The notes beneath the pieces are model-generated. The model made no database searches. It worked only from the letters and a program-made list of their open reading frames with translations, and was not told the origin of the DNA. Both the position numbers and the translations under genes were made by a program. A stretch of 15,261 bases of DNA from Bryobacteraceae bacterium (GTDB lineage Bacteria; Acidobacteriota; Terriglobia; Bryobacterales; Bryobacteraceae): assembly GCA_014379815.1 (NCBI GenBank), contig JACMLA010000517.1:1-15261 (forward strand). Reading direction: 5' to 3'. Shown one piece after another: positions 7,099-14,762 of the stretch. Position 1 is the stretch's first letter; each line of letters starts with the position of its first letter.

Positions 7099-8466
7099 AT
7101 GCGCCCGATCACCGCGTTCGCAGCGGCGTTGATTCTGATCACATCCCCGGCGACAGGCTCGCAGCAGTCGTCCCCAGACAGGCCCAATGTCGTGTTGATC
7201 ATGACAGACGATGCCGGGTACGCCGACACCGGCAGTTACGGCGCACCCGACATTCGCACACCGAATATCGACAGCCTCGCCCGGGATGGCGTCAAGCTCA
7301 CTGAGTTCTATGCGAACGGTATGTCATGCACACCAACACGAGCCGGCCTAATTTCCGGCCGGTATCAGCAACGCTACGGAATCGAGTTCGTGTTACCGGC
7401 GCCAGGAATTCCAGGTTCCGATGGGGGGTTGCCGCCCCTGGCGCATTCGCTGCCGCTGCTGATGAAGAAGAACGGATATGCGACCGCGCTCATTGGCAAG
7501 TGGCATCTTGGTTACAAGCGCGAGTTCTCGCCACGTGCTCACGGATTTGACTCGTTCTTTGGCTACAAGAGCGCTGCTATCGACTACTACACGCATTTCA
7601 CCACTCGCCCAAGCGAAGGCGCACAGTTTGTCAGCGGGCAGCCGGATCTCTGGGAAAATGATGCGCCCATTGTGCAGGACGGCTACATGACAGACCTAAT
7701 CACGCGCAGGACTGTCGGGTTCATCAACCAGAATGCGGCACGGCCTTTCTTCATCGACGTTGCCTTCAACGCGCCACACAGCCCGACTCAGCGACCCGAT
7801 AATGCAGTAAGTACTCCAGCGCCAGGCAGCGCCACACGTGCCGACTATGCAGCGGTGATGGAGCGCGTGGATCGTGGCGTGGGCGAGATTCTACAGGCAT
7901 TGCGACGACGCGGCCTGGAAAAAAACACGATTGTGATTTTTACCAATGACAACGGTGGTGTTGGGCTGTCACACAGCGCGCCGCTGTTTCATCGCAAGTT
8001 CTCAGCGTGGGAAGGTGGAATCCGGGTGCCCGCGCTGTTCCGCTGGCCTGGTCGAATCCCTGCAGGTACCGCTTCAGGGCAGGTCGGCATCACAATGGAT
8101 TTGACGGCGTCTATCCTGGCAGCGACCGCCACGCCCGTGCCATCCGATGCGCGGCTCGAAGGCATCAACCTGTTTCCCATTCTTCAGAGGAAGGCACCGC
8201 TGGTGGAGCGAACCTTGTTCTGGCGCACAGGAGGGCCGGGTCCTGTGAATATGAATCAGAAGGCGGTTCGCAGCGGCGACTGGAAATTGATGATCGACGG
8301 CGCAGTTACGCGAATCTTCCTGTTTAACGTGAAGGCTGACCCTGGGGAGCGGCAGGACTGGTTCGCACGACGGCAGGATCTGGTGCGGCGATTGCAGCAG
8401 CTCATGACGGAGTGGGAAGGCGACGTGGGCGCCGAGGCAAAAGCCTTTGCCTCTACAACGCAATAA
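7099..8466 (+). CDS. Secreted type I sulfatase (formylglycine-dependent)
   Basis: From ATG 7099 the product is 455 residues with a clear signal peptide (MRPITAFAAALILITSPATG). The sulfatase active site is complete: DD at 37-38 (MTDDAGYADTGSYG), the C-x-P-x-R signature CTPTR at 77-81 with Cys77 as the residue oxidized to formylglycine, GKWHLG at 133-138 (Lys134, His136), NAPHSP with His227, and FTNDNGG with Asp284/Asn285, followed by Lys300 in RKFSAWEGG. It should hydrolyse sulfate esters, probably on glycans, in the periplasm or outside, using calcium. Cys maturation requires FGE or an anaerobic maturase, neither of which is in the window. Starts at TTG 7063 or ATG 7069 are open in frame but add a polar His-rich extension before the signal peptide. 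The 88-bp gap upstream shows no convincing promoter or terminator; co-transcription with the Tat-exported gene is possible. Confidence 0.92.
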   Translation: MRPITAFAAALILITSPATGSQQSSPDRPNVVLIMTDDAGYADTGSYGAPDIRTPNIDSLARDGVKLTEFYANGMSCTPTRAGLISGRYQQRYGIEFVLPAPGIPGSDGGLPPLAHSLPLLMKKNGYATALIGKWHLGYKREFSPRAHGFDSFFGYKSAAIDYYTHFTTRPSEGAQFVSGQPDLWENDAPIVQDGYMTDLITRRTVGFINQNAARPFFIDVAFNAPHSPTQRPDNAVSTPAPGSATRADYAAVMERVDRGVGEILQALRRRGLEKNTIVIFTNDNGGVGLSHSAPLFHRKFSAWEGGIRVPALFRWPGRIPAGTASGQVGITMDLTASILAATATPVPSDARLEGINLFPILQRKAPLVERTLFWRTGGPGPVNMNQKAVRSGDWKLMIDGAVTRIFLFNVKADPGERQDWFARRQDLVRRLQQLMTEWEGDVGAEAKAFASTTQ

Positions 8467-8498
8467 TTGATTGCAGGGCAGTGATTTCGATCCCTGTT

Positions 8499-9143
8499 CT
8501 ACCGGCCTGCTCCCGGCAGGTGAATCAAGCCTCGCTTGATTGCGAGTACGACCGCGTGCGTTCGATCCTGTGCTCCCAACTTCTGCAGAATACTCTGGAC
8601 GTGCCACTTGACAGTCACTTCGCCGATGCCAAGCTGGTCCGCGATTTGCCGGTTACGTAGTCCCTCGGCCATCCTCGCGAGAACTTCGGTTTCCCGTGGT
8701 GTTAGCGGCTCTCGTCCCGTCGAAGCCGCAAGAAGCGACGCCGCATCTGTGGTTAGAAATCTCCGTCCGGCATGCACGGCTCGAATCGCTGTCTCCAGAT
8801 CGTGTCGCGCTGCACTTTTCAACAAGTAGCCGAAAGCCCCGGCCTCTAACGCCAGGCGCACATTTTCCTCGCCTTCAAAGGTCGTCAGCAAGACGATCCT
8901 CGCGTTAGAGTCGATGCGGAGAATGGCTCTGGTGGCTTCGATTCCATTCATACCGGGAAGGAAGACGTCCATCACGACCACATCAGGACGCAACGTCTGG
9001 AATTCTGCGATTGCCGCTTCTCCGCTCGGTGCCTGCCCAACAACCTTGATACCGGCACAACCAGTCAGCATCGCCACCAGTCCTTCCAGTGCGACCGGAT
9101 GATCATCTACGACCAGGCAGCGGATTTGCCGATCGGTCGTCAC
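8499..9143 (-). CDS. NarL/FixJ-family response regulator
   Basis: This 214-residue cytoplasmic transcription factor has an N-terminal receiver domain and a C-terminal LuxR-type DNA-binding domain. The receiver keeps the acidic pair Asp13/Asp14, the phosphorylated Asp59 (VVVMDVFLPG), Thr87/Thr88 and Lys109 (YLLKSA). The DNA-binding domain runs from LTPRETEVLARMAEG (about 147-161) through the recognition helix region IGEVTVKWHVQSILQKLGA. The start is GTG 9143, overlapping the kinase stop as GTGA, with AGG 6 bases upstream; the pair is therefore translationally coupled and forms a cognate two-component system. The stop is TAG. It is convergent with the sulfatase, 32 bases apart. Likely targets are the divergent aldehyde dehydrogenase operon or other genes outside the window; neither is shown. 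Confidence 0.95.
   Translation of the reverse strand: MTTDRQIRCLVVDDHPVALEGLVAMLTGCAGIKVVGQAPSGEAAIAEFQTLRPDVVVMDVFLPGMNGIEATRAILRIDSNARIVLLTTFEGEENVRLALEAGAFGYLLKSAARHDLETAIRAVHAGRRFLTTDAASLLAASTGREPLTPRETEVLARMAEGLRNRQIADQLGIGEVTVKWHVQSILQKLGAQDRTHAVVLAIKRGLIHLPGAGR
8523..8541. repeat. Perfect 8-bp inverted repeat with 3-base loop
   Basis: AATCAAGC, loop CTC, GCTTGATT. It lies inside the 3' end of the response regulator gene and about 57 bases downstream of the sulfatase stop. Neither strand has a T-run after it, so a classical intrinsic terminator is not supported. It codes for part of the regulator C-terminus (KRGLI), so it may be chance. Confidence 0.4.
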
Positions 9144-12100
9144 TTGGCGCCTGAGGCAAACTGCGTCTGGGGAACCCGGAGTTGAACCGATGTGCCTTTC
9201 TGCGGTTGTCCCTGAATCTCCAGAGTTCCGCCAGCAGTACGCATCCGCTCCTGCATACCCTGAATCCCAAAGTGCCCTTTACGTGGATGTGCGGACGGTT
9301 CGAAACCGCAACCATCGTCGGATACCTGGACTGAAAGTCCTGAGGAGGACCATTCGATGTTCACTTCTATTCTCTGTGCTCCCGAGTGTTTGACAGAATT
9401 GCGCAGGGCTTCCCCAATCACGGCATAGACTTCTTCCTCGACGGAAGTATCCAGCTCCGAGGCTACTCCCGTTTCACGAATCTCGACACTTACAGCCGGA
9501 TCCCGAACGATACCGGAAGCCAGCTCGCGGACCCTTGCCAGCAGCGACTCACCGGAGCGTTTTGGTAATCGAATGCTTGCGATCGATTCTCTTGCTTCAA
9601 TCACGGACGCATCCATTTGTCTGAGGATACTTTCGAGCTCGGCACGCGCACTCGCCGGTGCGGATTCTACCTTCTTCGCCGTTGCATCCAGCTGCCAGAT
9701 CGCTCCCGAGAAGCCCTGCAGCAACGTATCGTGGAGGTCGCGGGCGATCCTTGTTCTCTCTGCAATTACCAGCTGGTGGCGATACTGGATCTGGTGAATT
9801 CGGAGTACATAGGCTGTCCACAATACTGCCGCGAATGTGAGAAAGGACAGGACCGCGAACCAGGGCTGCTGGTAAAAGTAGGCGCTCATAGCGAACGGAA
9901 GCAGGGTACTATTCCGATTCCACAACCCATCGCCGTTCGCTGCCTGGACTTCAAAGACGTAGTCGCGTGGCCGAAGGCTCGTATAGCTTGCAGACCGCCT
10001 GGTTCCTGACAAGATCCAATCGGAATCCAGACCTGCCAGACGGTAGCGGAACGCGACTTTTTCCGGAGCGTCGAAACTTGGGGCAGTGAACGTAAAGTCA
10101 ACGTGGCGGACGTCGGGCGCCAGTCGCAGGGCTGTGCCAGGGAGAGAAGGCACACCATCGACTACAACCCCTTCGATCACCGGTGAAACCAGCGTTTCCT
10201 TGCGAAGAATTCTCACTGGGTCAAGCTCGCCAAGTGAGTGAGCAGAAGCAAAGAGCAGCATTCCGTTAGCCTTCTTGCGAATCTCGATAATCTCCGATTC
10301 GGGCAAGCCATCTTCTGCGCCGATGCTTAGCCCTTCAAGTGTTTTCTTTGCCCCTTTGTCGACCTGGTTAAAGGCGTCAAGCGAATAGGCATGGATACCG
10401 TTCCCAGTACCTATCCACATGCGCCGTGCGTCGTCCTCGGAGATTGAGGTAATCGCAGTTGCAGGCAACCCCTGTTTCGCACCGTAGGCCGTCAGGCGGT
10501 CGCCAAGCCAGCGGGTCAATCCATTGTTGGTGCCGCTCCAGACACTCCCGTCGCTACTTTGGAAAAGAGAGTGAACCGTCTCTGCCCCTCCGCTCAACTG
10601 GCCTGCAGGTTTCTCGAAGTTTCCATTGCGGAACCGGCTGACACCTCCCGCGTAAGCTCCTGCCCACACGTTGCCCTCCCGGTCCGCCAGCAAGGCCTCG
10701 GCCATATTGGTGCCGCCCGGCAATCCAAACCGGCTGATCGACTTGCCATCAAAAAAGTTAACGCCCATGATCGTGCCGATCCAGAAGTTATGGTTCCTGT
10801 CTTCTGCGACCTGAAACACCATGTTGTTGCTGAGCCCGTCACGTTCGGACAAGTTCTGAACGGTTCCCTTCCGGTATCGGTCTACCCCGGCCGAACTTGT
10901 CGATATCCACAGAGTGCCGGAAGAGTCTTCGAACAGACCGTACACGGAATTGGTTGACAGTCCGGAAGCCTTACTCAACAGCTTCCAGCGTCCTTCTGAG
11001 AAGTACCGCAATCCATGAGTCGCGGTTCCTATCCAAAGTGAGCCATCGGTAGCCGGAAGAAAAGTAGCGATCGTCGATTGCACTTCACGGTGCACGATCC
11101 GAAATTTGCTGCGCCTGAGCGAGTGCAGTCCGCCCTGCCTGGATCCTCCGAACCACAAGTTACCCTCTCGGTCCTCGATCATCGGCTGGGGTACCAGGCT
11201 CCGGAACGCCTCGACATCCTGAAACGCTTGAAATCGTTTCCCATCCCCGAGGAACACGCCGCTTTCTGTGCCCACCCAGACACGATCGGAACGGTCGCGA
11301 AAGATGTCCCAAACCATTGTGTCCGGCAGGCCAGCTTTGTCGTTCAGCAGCCGCACTTTCCCGTCACTAATCTCGGTGAGGCCCAGAGCTCCGGTAAGCC
11401 ACGCGACACCATCCCGACGCAGATAGAAGCCGATCAGGTTCTGGTTCTGCATTTCCGCAGTAGAGAAGAAACGAATCACCTGGTCCTCGTGGAAGACGTA
11501 CAGTCCCCGACCCGTCAAAACCCAGAGGTCTCCGTTTGCGGCTTCCCGAATCGCCCTGACCGAAGTGATCTTCACGCCGTTGACCGGCGGCATCGCGTGA
11601 TATCGCCCTTTCTCCAGATAGCCCAACCCGCCACTCTTTCCGGTGATGCCCAGCCACACCCGCCCTCTTCGATCGGCGTGCGCCGTAAACACAGTCAGAT
11701 CAGGCAAGCCAGCTTTGCGATCTAGGATCGTGAAGATGCCGCTCCGATATTGAAGAACGCCCAGTCCGAGAACGCCGGCAAGCAGGGTGCCGTCCGGTGT
11801 GCTGGTCAGGCAGGAGACGCTTAAACTCTGTGTCGTACCCGCTTCTACCGGACTAATAACGTGGAACCGGACACCGTCGAAGCGCGCCAGGCCGGCAGTC
11901 GTTCCCACCCATAGGTAACCCTTCCCGTCTTGCAGGAGAGCACGAATTGTGTTCGAAGGCAGACCGTCCGCGGTCGAGTAGAACTGGTGAATCCAGTCAC
12001 CCGAGGATTCCATTCTTCCCGATGCCTTGACCAGACCAGGAATCAGCCAAATCAAACAGAATGCGAGACATCCGCAGGCCCCGGAAGGCGAAGTTTTCAC
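9140..12100 (-). CDS. Large periplasmic-sensor histidine kinase (propeller / Y_Y_Y / HisKA_3)
   Basis: From GTG 12100 the product is 986 residues. Residues 1-28 are a signal peptide or anchor (CLAFCLIWLIPGLVKASG). From about 40 to 635 are repeated two-component-regulator propeller motifs: DGLPSNTI, LWVGTTAGLARFDG, RVWVGTESGVFLGDG, LWIGTATHGLRYF, FWIGTIMGVNFFDG, MWIGTGNGIHAY. A Y_Y_Y domain follows (about 660-735, AFRYRLAGLDSDW, YVFEVQAANGDG), then one membrane helix (about 745-766). The cytoplasmic part has HisKA_3 with the phosphoacceptor His at about 790 (RIARDLHDTLLQG) and a HATPase_c domain with Asn901 (EALRNSVKHS), DGCGF and GHFGIQGMQER boxes. The periplasmic propeller probably senses a poly- or oligosaccharide, as in related Bacteroidota systems, though the ligand is unknown. 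An in-frame GTG at 12235 would add 45 residues in front of the signal peptide; 12100 is preferred because GGAAG precedes it and the signal peptide then starts the protein. It overlaps its regulator by 4 bases. Confidence 0.9.
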   Translation of the reverse strand: MKTSPSGACGCLAFCLIWLIPGLVKASGRMESSGDWIHQFYSTADGLPSNTIRALLQDGKGYLWVGTTAGLARFDGVRFHVISPVEAGTTQSLSVSCLTSTPDGTLLAGVLGLGVLQYRSGIFTILDRKAGLPDLTVFTAHADRRGRVWLGITGKSGGLGYLEKGRYHAMPPVNGVKITSVRAIREAANGDLWVLTGRGLYVFHEDQVIRFFSTAEMQNQNLIGFYLRRDGVAWLTGALGLTEISDGKVRLLNDKAGLPDTMVWDIFRDRSDRVWVGTESGVFLGDGKRFQAFQDVEAFRSLVPQPMIEDREGNLWFGGSRQGGLHSLRRSKFRIVHREVQSTIATFLPATDGSLWIGTATHGLRYFSEGRWKLLSKASGLSTNSVYGLFEDSSGTLWISTSSAGVDRYRKGTVQNLSERDGLSNNMVFQVAEDRNHNFWIGTIMGVNFFDGKSISRFGLPGGTNMAEALLADREGNVWAGAYAGGVSRFRNGNFEKPAGQLSGGAETVHSLFQSSDGSVWSGTNNGLTRWLGDRLTAYGAKQGLPATAITSISEDDARRMWIGTGNGIHAYSLDAFNQVDKGAKKTLEGLSIGAEDGLPESEIIEIRKKANGMLLFASAHSLGELDPVRILRKETLVSPVIEGVVVDGVPSLPGTALRLAPDVRHVDFTFTAPSFDAPEKVAFRYRLAGLDSDWILSGTRRSASYTSLRPRDYVFEVQAANGDGLWNRNSTLLPFAMSAYFYQQPWFAVLSFLTFAAVLWTAYVLRIHQIQYRHQLVIAERTRIARDLHDTLLQGFSGAIWQLDATAKKVESAPASARAELESILRQMDASVIEARESIASIRLPKRSGESLLARVRELASGIVRDPAVSVEIRETGVASELDTSVEEEVYAVIGEALRNSVKHSGAQRIEVNIEWSSSGLSVQVSDDGCGFEPSAHPRKGHFGIQGMQERMRTAGGTLEIQGQPQKGTSVQLRVPQTQFASGAK

Positions 12101-12197
12101 TTGCTTCCGAAGTATCCCACGCCAGACTGGTATGCCGAACCTATCCGAAAGTAGGGGCTCGAGCCATCCAAAATGACGGGGAGAAACTCGAAACGTC

Positions 12198-12225
12198 CGT
12201 GTAGCGTGGAAGACGTGGCGGTCAA
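12198..12225 (-). promoter_or_regulatory. Possible promoter of the histidine kinase operon
   Basis: On the minus strand TTGACC (12220-12225, 5 of 6 matches) is followed after 16 bases by TACACG (12198-12203, 3 of 6). It would start the transcript near 12191, about 90 bases before GTG 12100 and downstream of the alternative GTG 12235, supporting the shorter kinase. The -10 match is weak. Confidence 0.3.
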
Positions 12226-12251
12226 GTCGCTGCACTCAAGCCAAGGAGCGA

Positions 12252-13781
12252 ATGAGAAGCATGTCCAGCATTCAGTCTGTCGAGCAACCTATCAATCTGA
12301 GGCTCGGTCTTCCTGCGATCAGCCGCGGTCAGTTACTGATTGATGGGAAGTGGCGCGACGCCGCCGATGGCGCAACGATGAATACGGTCGATCCCACGAC
12401 CGAAGAAGTCATCACCAGCGTAGCGAAAGCTTCATCGGTCGATGCCGAAGCCGCCGTGAACGCCGCCTACACCGCTTTCGAAGAAGGGCCGTGGGGGCGC
12501 ATGCATCATGAGGAGCGTGCGAAAATCCTGTTTCGCATGGCCGACCTGATGGATGAGCGTGCCGAAGACTTTGCCTCGAGAGAAGCAAGGGACATGGGCA
12601 TGCCGTATCGGGACTTTCTCTCGATCATCATGCCCCACTGTTCGGGCTTGTTTCGTTTCTTCGGCGGCCTTGCTATGTCGGCGATGAATGGCGGGTACCG
12701 CTCCTCGTACGAGCACGACATCCGGATTCTCACGCGACGCGAGCCGCTGGGCGTAGTTGGCTGCATCACGCCATGGAACTTCCCTCTGGCCTTGACGTGC
12801 AGCAAGGTTGCGCCCGCACTGGCGGCCGGCAATTGCGTCGTCCATAAGCCAGCTTCAGACACTCCTCTTACCGCCCTCGCACTAGCCCAGGTAGCACTCG
12901 ATGCCGGTGTTCCCAACGGCGTCTACAACCTGATTACCGGACCAGGCGGTTCCATCGGAGACGTGCTGGTGAAGCATACTCGCGTTGACAAGATCGCGTT
13001 CACAGGCTCTACAAGCGTTGGCCAGAACCTGATTCGCAATGGCGCCGAAACCGTGAAGCACATGACGATGGAACTCGGCGGAAAGTCGCCCAACATCATC
13101 TTTGCGGACGCGAATATCGATCAGGCGGTGCAGGCAGCCTTCTGGGGCATCTTCTGGAACAAGGGGGAAGTCTGCGTGGCAGGCTCGCGTCTGCTGGTGG
13201 AGCGGGGAGTCTACGACGAAGTTGTCGACAGACTCACCCGATTGGCCAAAGATGCCGTATTGGGCGATCCTTTCGAACCGGCGACACAGATCGGACCGAT
13301 CGCGACGAAACCGGAGTACGACAAGATCCTCAGCTACATCGAGTCTGGAAAGGAATCTTCAGCAAGGCTGGTCGCCGGAGGCGGAACGCGCAAGATCGAT
13401 GGCAAAGGTCTTTTCATCGAAGCTACTCTGTTCGCCGACGCGACAAACGATCTGAAGATTAGCCGGGAGGAGATTTTCGGACCGGTACTGCCGATCATTC
13501 CATTCGATACCGAGGAAGAGGCAATCCGCATGGCCAACGATACAGTCTACGGACTGGCATCTGGAATCCAGACCGGCGACTTACGACGCGCCCTGCGTCT
13601 GGCTGACAAGATCAAGGCCGGTACTGTGTGGCTGAATACCTGGCACAAGTACCATCCCAATGCGCCTTTTGGCGGATACAAAATGTCTGGCTATGGACGA
13701 GAGCAAGGTGCCGAGGCCCTCGAAAATTACACGCAGTATAAGACCATATGGGCAAACCTCGCAGAGTCCGGGGGAAAATAA
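12252..13781 (+). CDS. NAD(P)-dependent aldehyde dehydrogenase (ALDH superfamily)
   Basis: This 509-residue cytoplasmic enzyme oxidizes an aldehyde to the carboxylic acid with NAD(P)+. The length and order of motifs are those of the classical ALDH family: Asn176 in TPWNFP, Lys199 in VHKPAS (cofactor binding), the Rossmann block FTGSTSVG (250-257), the general base Glu274 in MELGGKSP, and the catalytic Cys308 in GEVCVAGSR, with EEIFGPVLPIIPF and the C-terminal PFGGYKMSGYGRE also present. All catalytic residues are intact. AAGGAG at 12243-12248 is a strong ribosome binding site; it is 3 bases from ATG 12252 and 12 bases from the in-frame ATG 12261, so the true start could be either. The substrate is not determined by the sequence. 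The gene is divergent from the histidine kinase and heads an operon with the two following genes; no clear promoter was found in its short upstream region. Confidence 0.94.
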   Translation: MRSMSSIQSVEQPINLRLGLPAISRGQLLIDGKWRDAADGATMNTVDPTTEEVITSVAKASSVDAEAAVNAAYTAFEEGPWGRMHHEERAKILFRMADLMDERAEDFASREARDMGMPYRDFLSIIMPHCSGLFRFFGGLAMSAMNGGYRSSYEHDIRILTRREPLGVVGCITPWNFPLALTCSKVAPALAAGNCVVHKPASDTPLTALALAQVALDAGVPNGVYNLITGPGGSIGDVLVKHTRVDKIAFTGSTSVGQNLIRNGAETVKHMTMELGGKSPNIIFADANIDQAVQAAFWGIFWNKGEVCVAGSRLLVERGVYDEVVDRLTRLAKDAVLGDPFEPATQIGPIATKPEYDKILSYIESGKESSARLVAGGGTRKIDGKGLFIEATLFADATNDLKISREEIFGPVLPIIPFDTEEEAIRMANDTVYGLASGIQTGDLRRALRLADKIKAGTVWLNTWHKYHPNAPFGGYKMSGYGREQGAEALENYTQYKTIWANLAESGGK

Positions 13782-13787
13782 GTCACT

Positions 13788-14753
13788 ATGATCCGACTTA
13801 CTACCCACTTAGTTAGTTGCATACTGCTGGCGCTTCCGGCTGCCTCGCAAAGTCTGCCTCCAATCTATGAGAAGACACCGTCGAAGTTGATGAAGGCCAG
13901 CCTCCGCGCCGAACTTCCCGCGAATACGTTTCTCGAGAACATCACGACCGCCCCGGATGGCCAGCTATACATCACCAGCCATCTTGATGGCCGCATTCTT
14001 CGTCTGGGCGCAACCGGAAAGCCGTTGGAGTTCGCTCGCATCGACGGTAAACTCGCGGGCATCGCAGCTTTTCCAGATGGAGGTTTCCTCCTGTCCGGCT
14101 GGACGAAAGAAGAGAAGGCTGCACTGTTCAAAGTTGACAGGGCTGGCCAGTCATCAGTGTTGACACTCATCGATGGAGGCATGTTTCTCAACGGAATCGC
14201 GCACTGGCGGGGCAATGAGTTTTTCGTGGCGGACTCGTACCGGGGTGCTATCTATCTCGTGAACGGCCAGACAGGTAGATATTCGGTGTGGCTGGCGAGC
14301 GACGCATTGGTTCGCGCAAGCACTGCCGATCCCACGCCGGGCGTCAACGGGCTGAAGGTCTTTGGGGGTGCTTTGTATGCCTCCAACTCAGCGAAGCAAC
14401 AACTGCTGCGGATTTCAATCGAATCGAGCGGAAAGCCCGGCACCGTGCGCGTTGTCAGTTCTCCAAACAACCTTGACGACTTCGCCTTTGACTCAAAAGG
14501 CAATCTTTACGGCGCAACTCACATTTACAACAGCGTCGTGATGGTGACTCCTGATGGGAAGACTACGGTGGTCGCCGACATCGCGTCCGGAGCCGCAGGT
14601 AGCACTGCTTTGACTTTCGGGCGGACCAGTTCTGACCGAACTAAGATCTACGTTGTCACTAATGGCGGCATGTCTCTGCCACCGGCAGGCGGCGTCCAGA
14701 CGGCCAAAGTAATTGCGCTGTCAGCCGAAGTCGACGGATACCAGGTTCGATAA
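13788..14753 (+). CDS. Secreted SMP-30/gluconolactonase-like beta-propeller protein
   Basis: This 321-residue protein has a signal peptide (MIRLTTHLVSCILLALPAASQ) and then repeated beta-propeller blades: ENITTAPDGQLYITSHLDGRI, GIAAFPDGGFLLSGW, LNGIAHWRGNEFFVADSYRG, GVNGLKVFGGALYASNSAKQ and DDFAFDSKGNLYGATHIYN. This is the pattern of the SMP-30/gluconolactonase/LRE-like superfamily, whose members hydrolyse sugar lactones or bind ligands with a central metal. Metal ligands cannot be assigned by eye. The gene starts 6 bases after the aldehyde dehydrogenase stop, with a G-rich stretch (13770-13775) as a distant ribosome binding site, so it is almost certainly in the same operon. A lactonase beside an aldehyde dehydrogenase fits oxidative sugar catabolism, although the dehydrogenase is cytoplasmic and this protein exported. 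Confidence 0.8.
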   Translation: MIRLTTHLVSCILLALPAASQSLPPIYEKTPSKLMKASLRAELPANTFLENITTAPDGQLYITSHLDGRILRLGATGKPLEFARIDGKLAGIAAFPDGGFLLSGWTKEEKAALFKVDRAGQSSVLTLIDGGMFLNGIAHWRGNEFFVADSYRGAIYLVNGQTGRYSVWLASDALVRASTADPTPGVNGLKVFGGALYASNSAKQQLLRISIESSGKPGTVRVVSSPNNLDDFAFDSKGNLYGATHIYNSVVMVTPDGKTTVVADIASGAAGSTALTFGRTSSDRTKIYVVTNGGMSLPPAGGVQTAKVIALSAEVDGYQVR

Positions 14754-14762
14754 GGGAATCAG

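Noticed and set aside
8474..8496. CAGGG/CCCTG inverted repeat in the 32-bp convergent gap as a bidirectional terminator
   Set aside because: The stem is only 5 bp with a 13-base loop and there is no T-run on either side.
12101..12235. GTG 12235 as the histidine kinase start
   Set aside because: It has no ribosome binding site, adds 45 residues before the signal peptide, and lies upstream of the most likely promoter. Kept only as an alternative.
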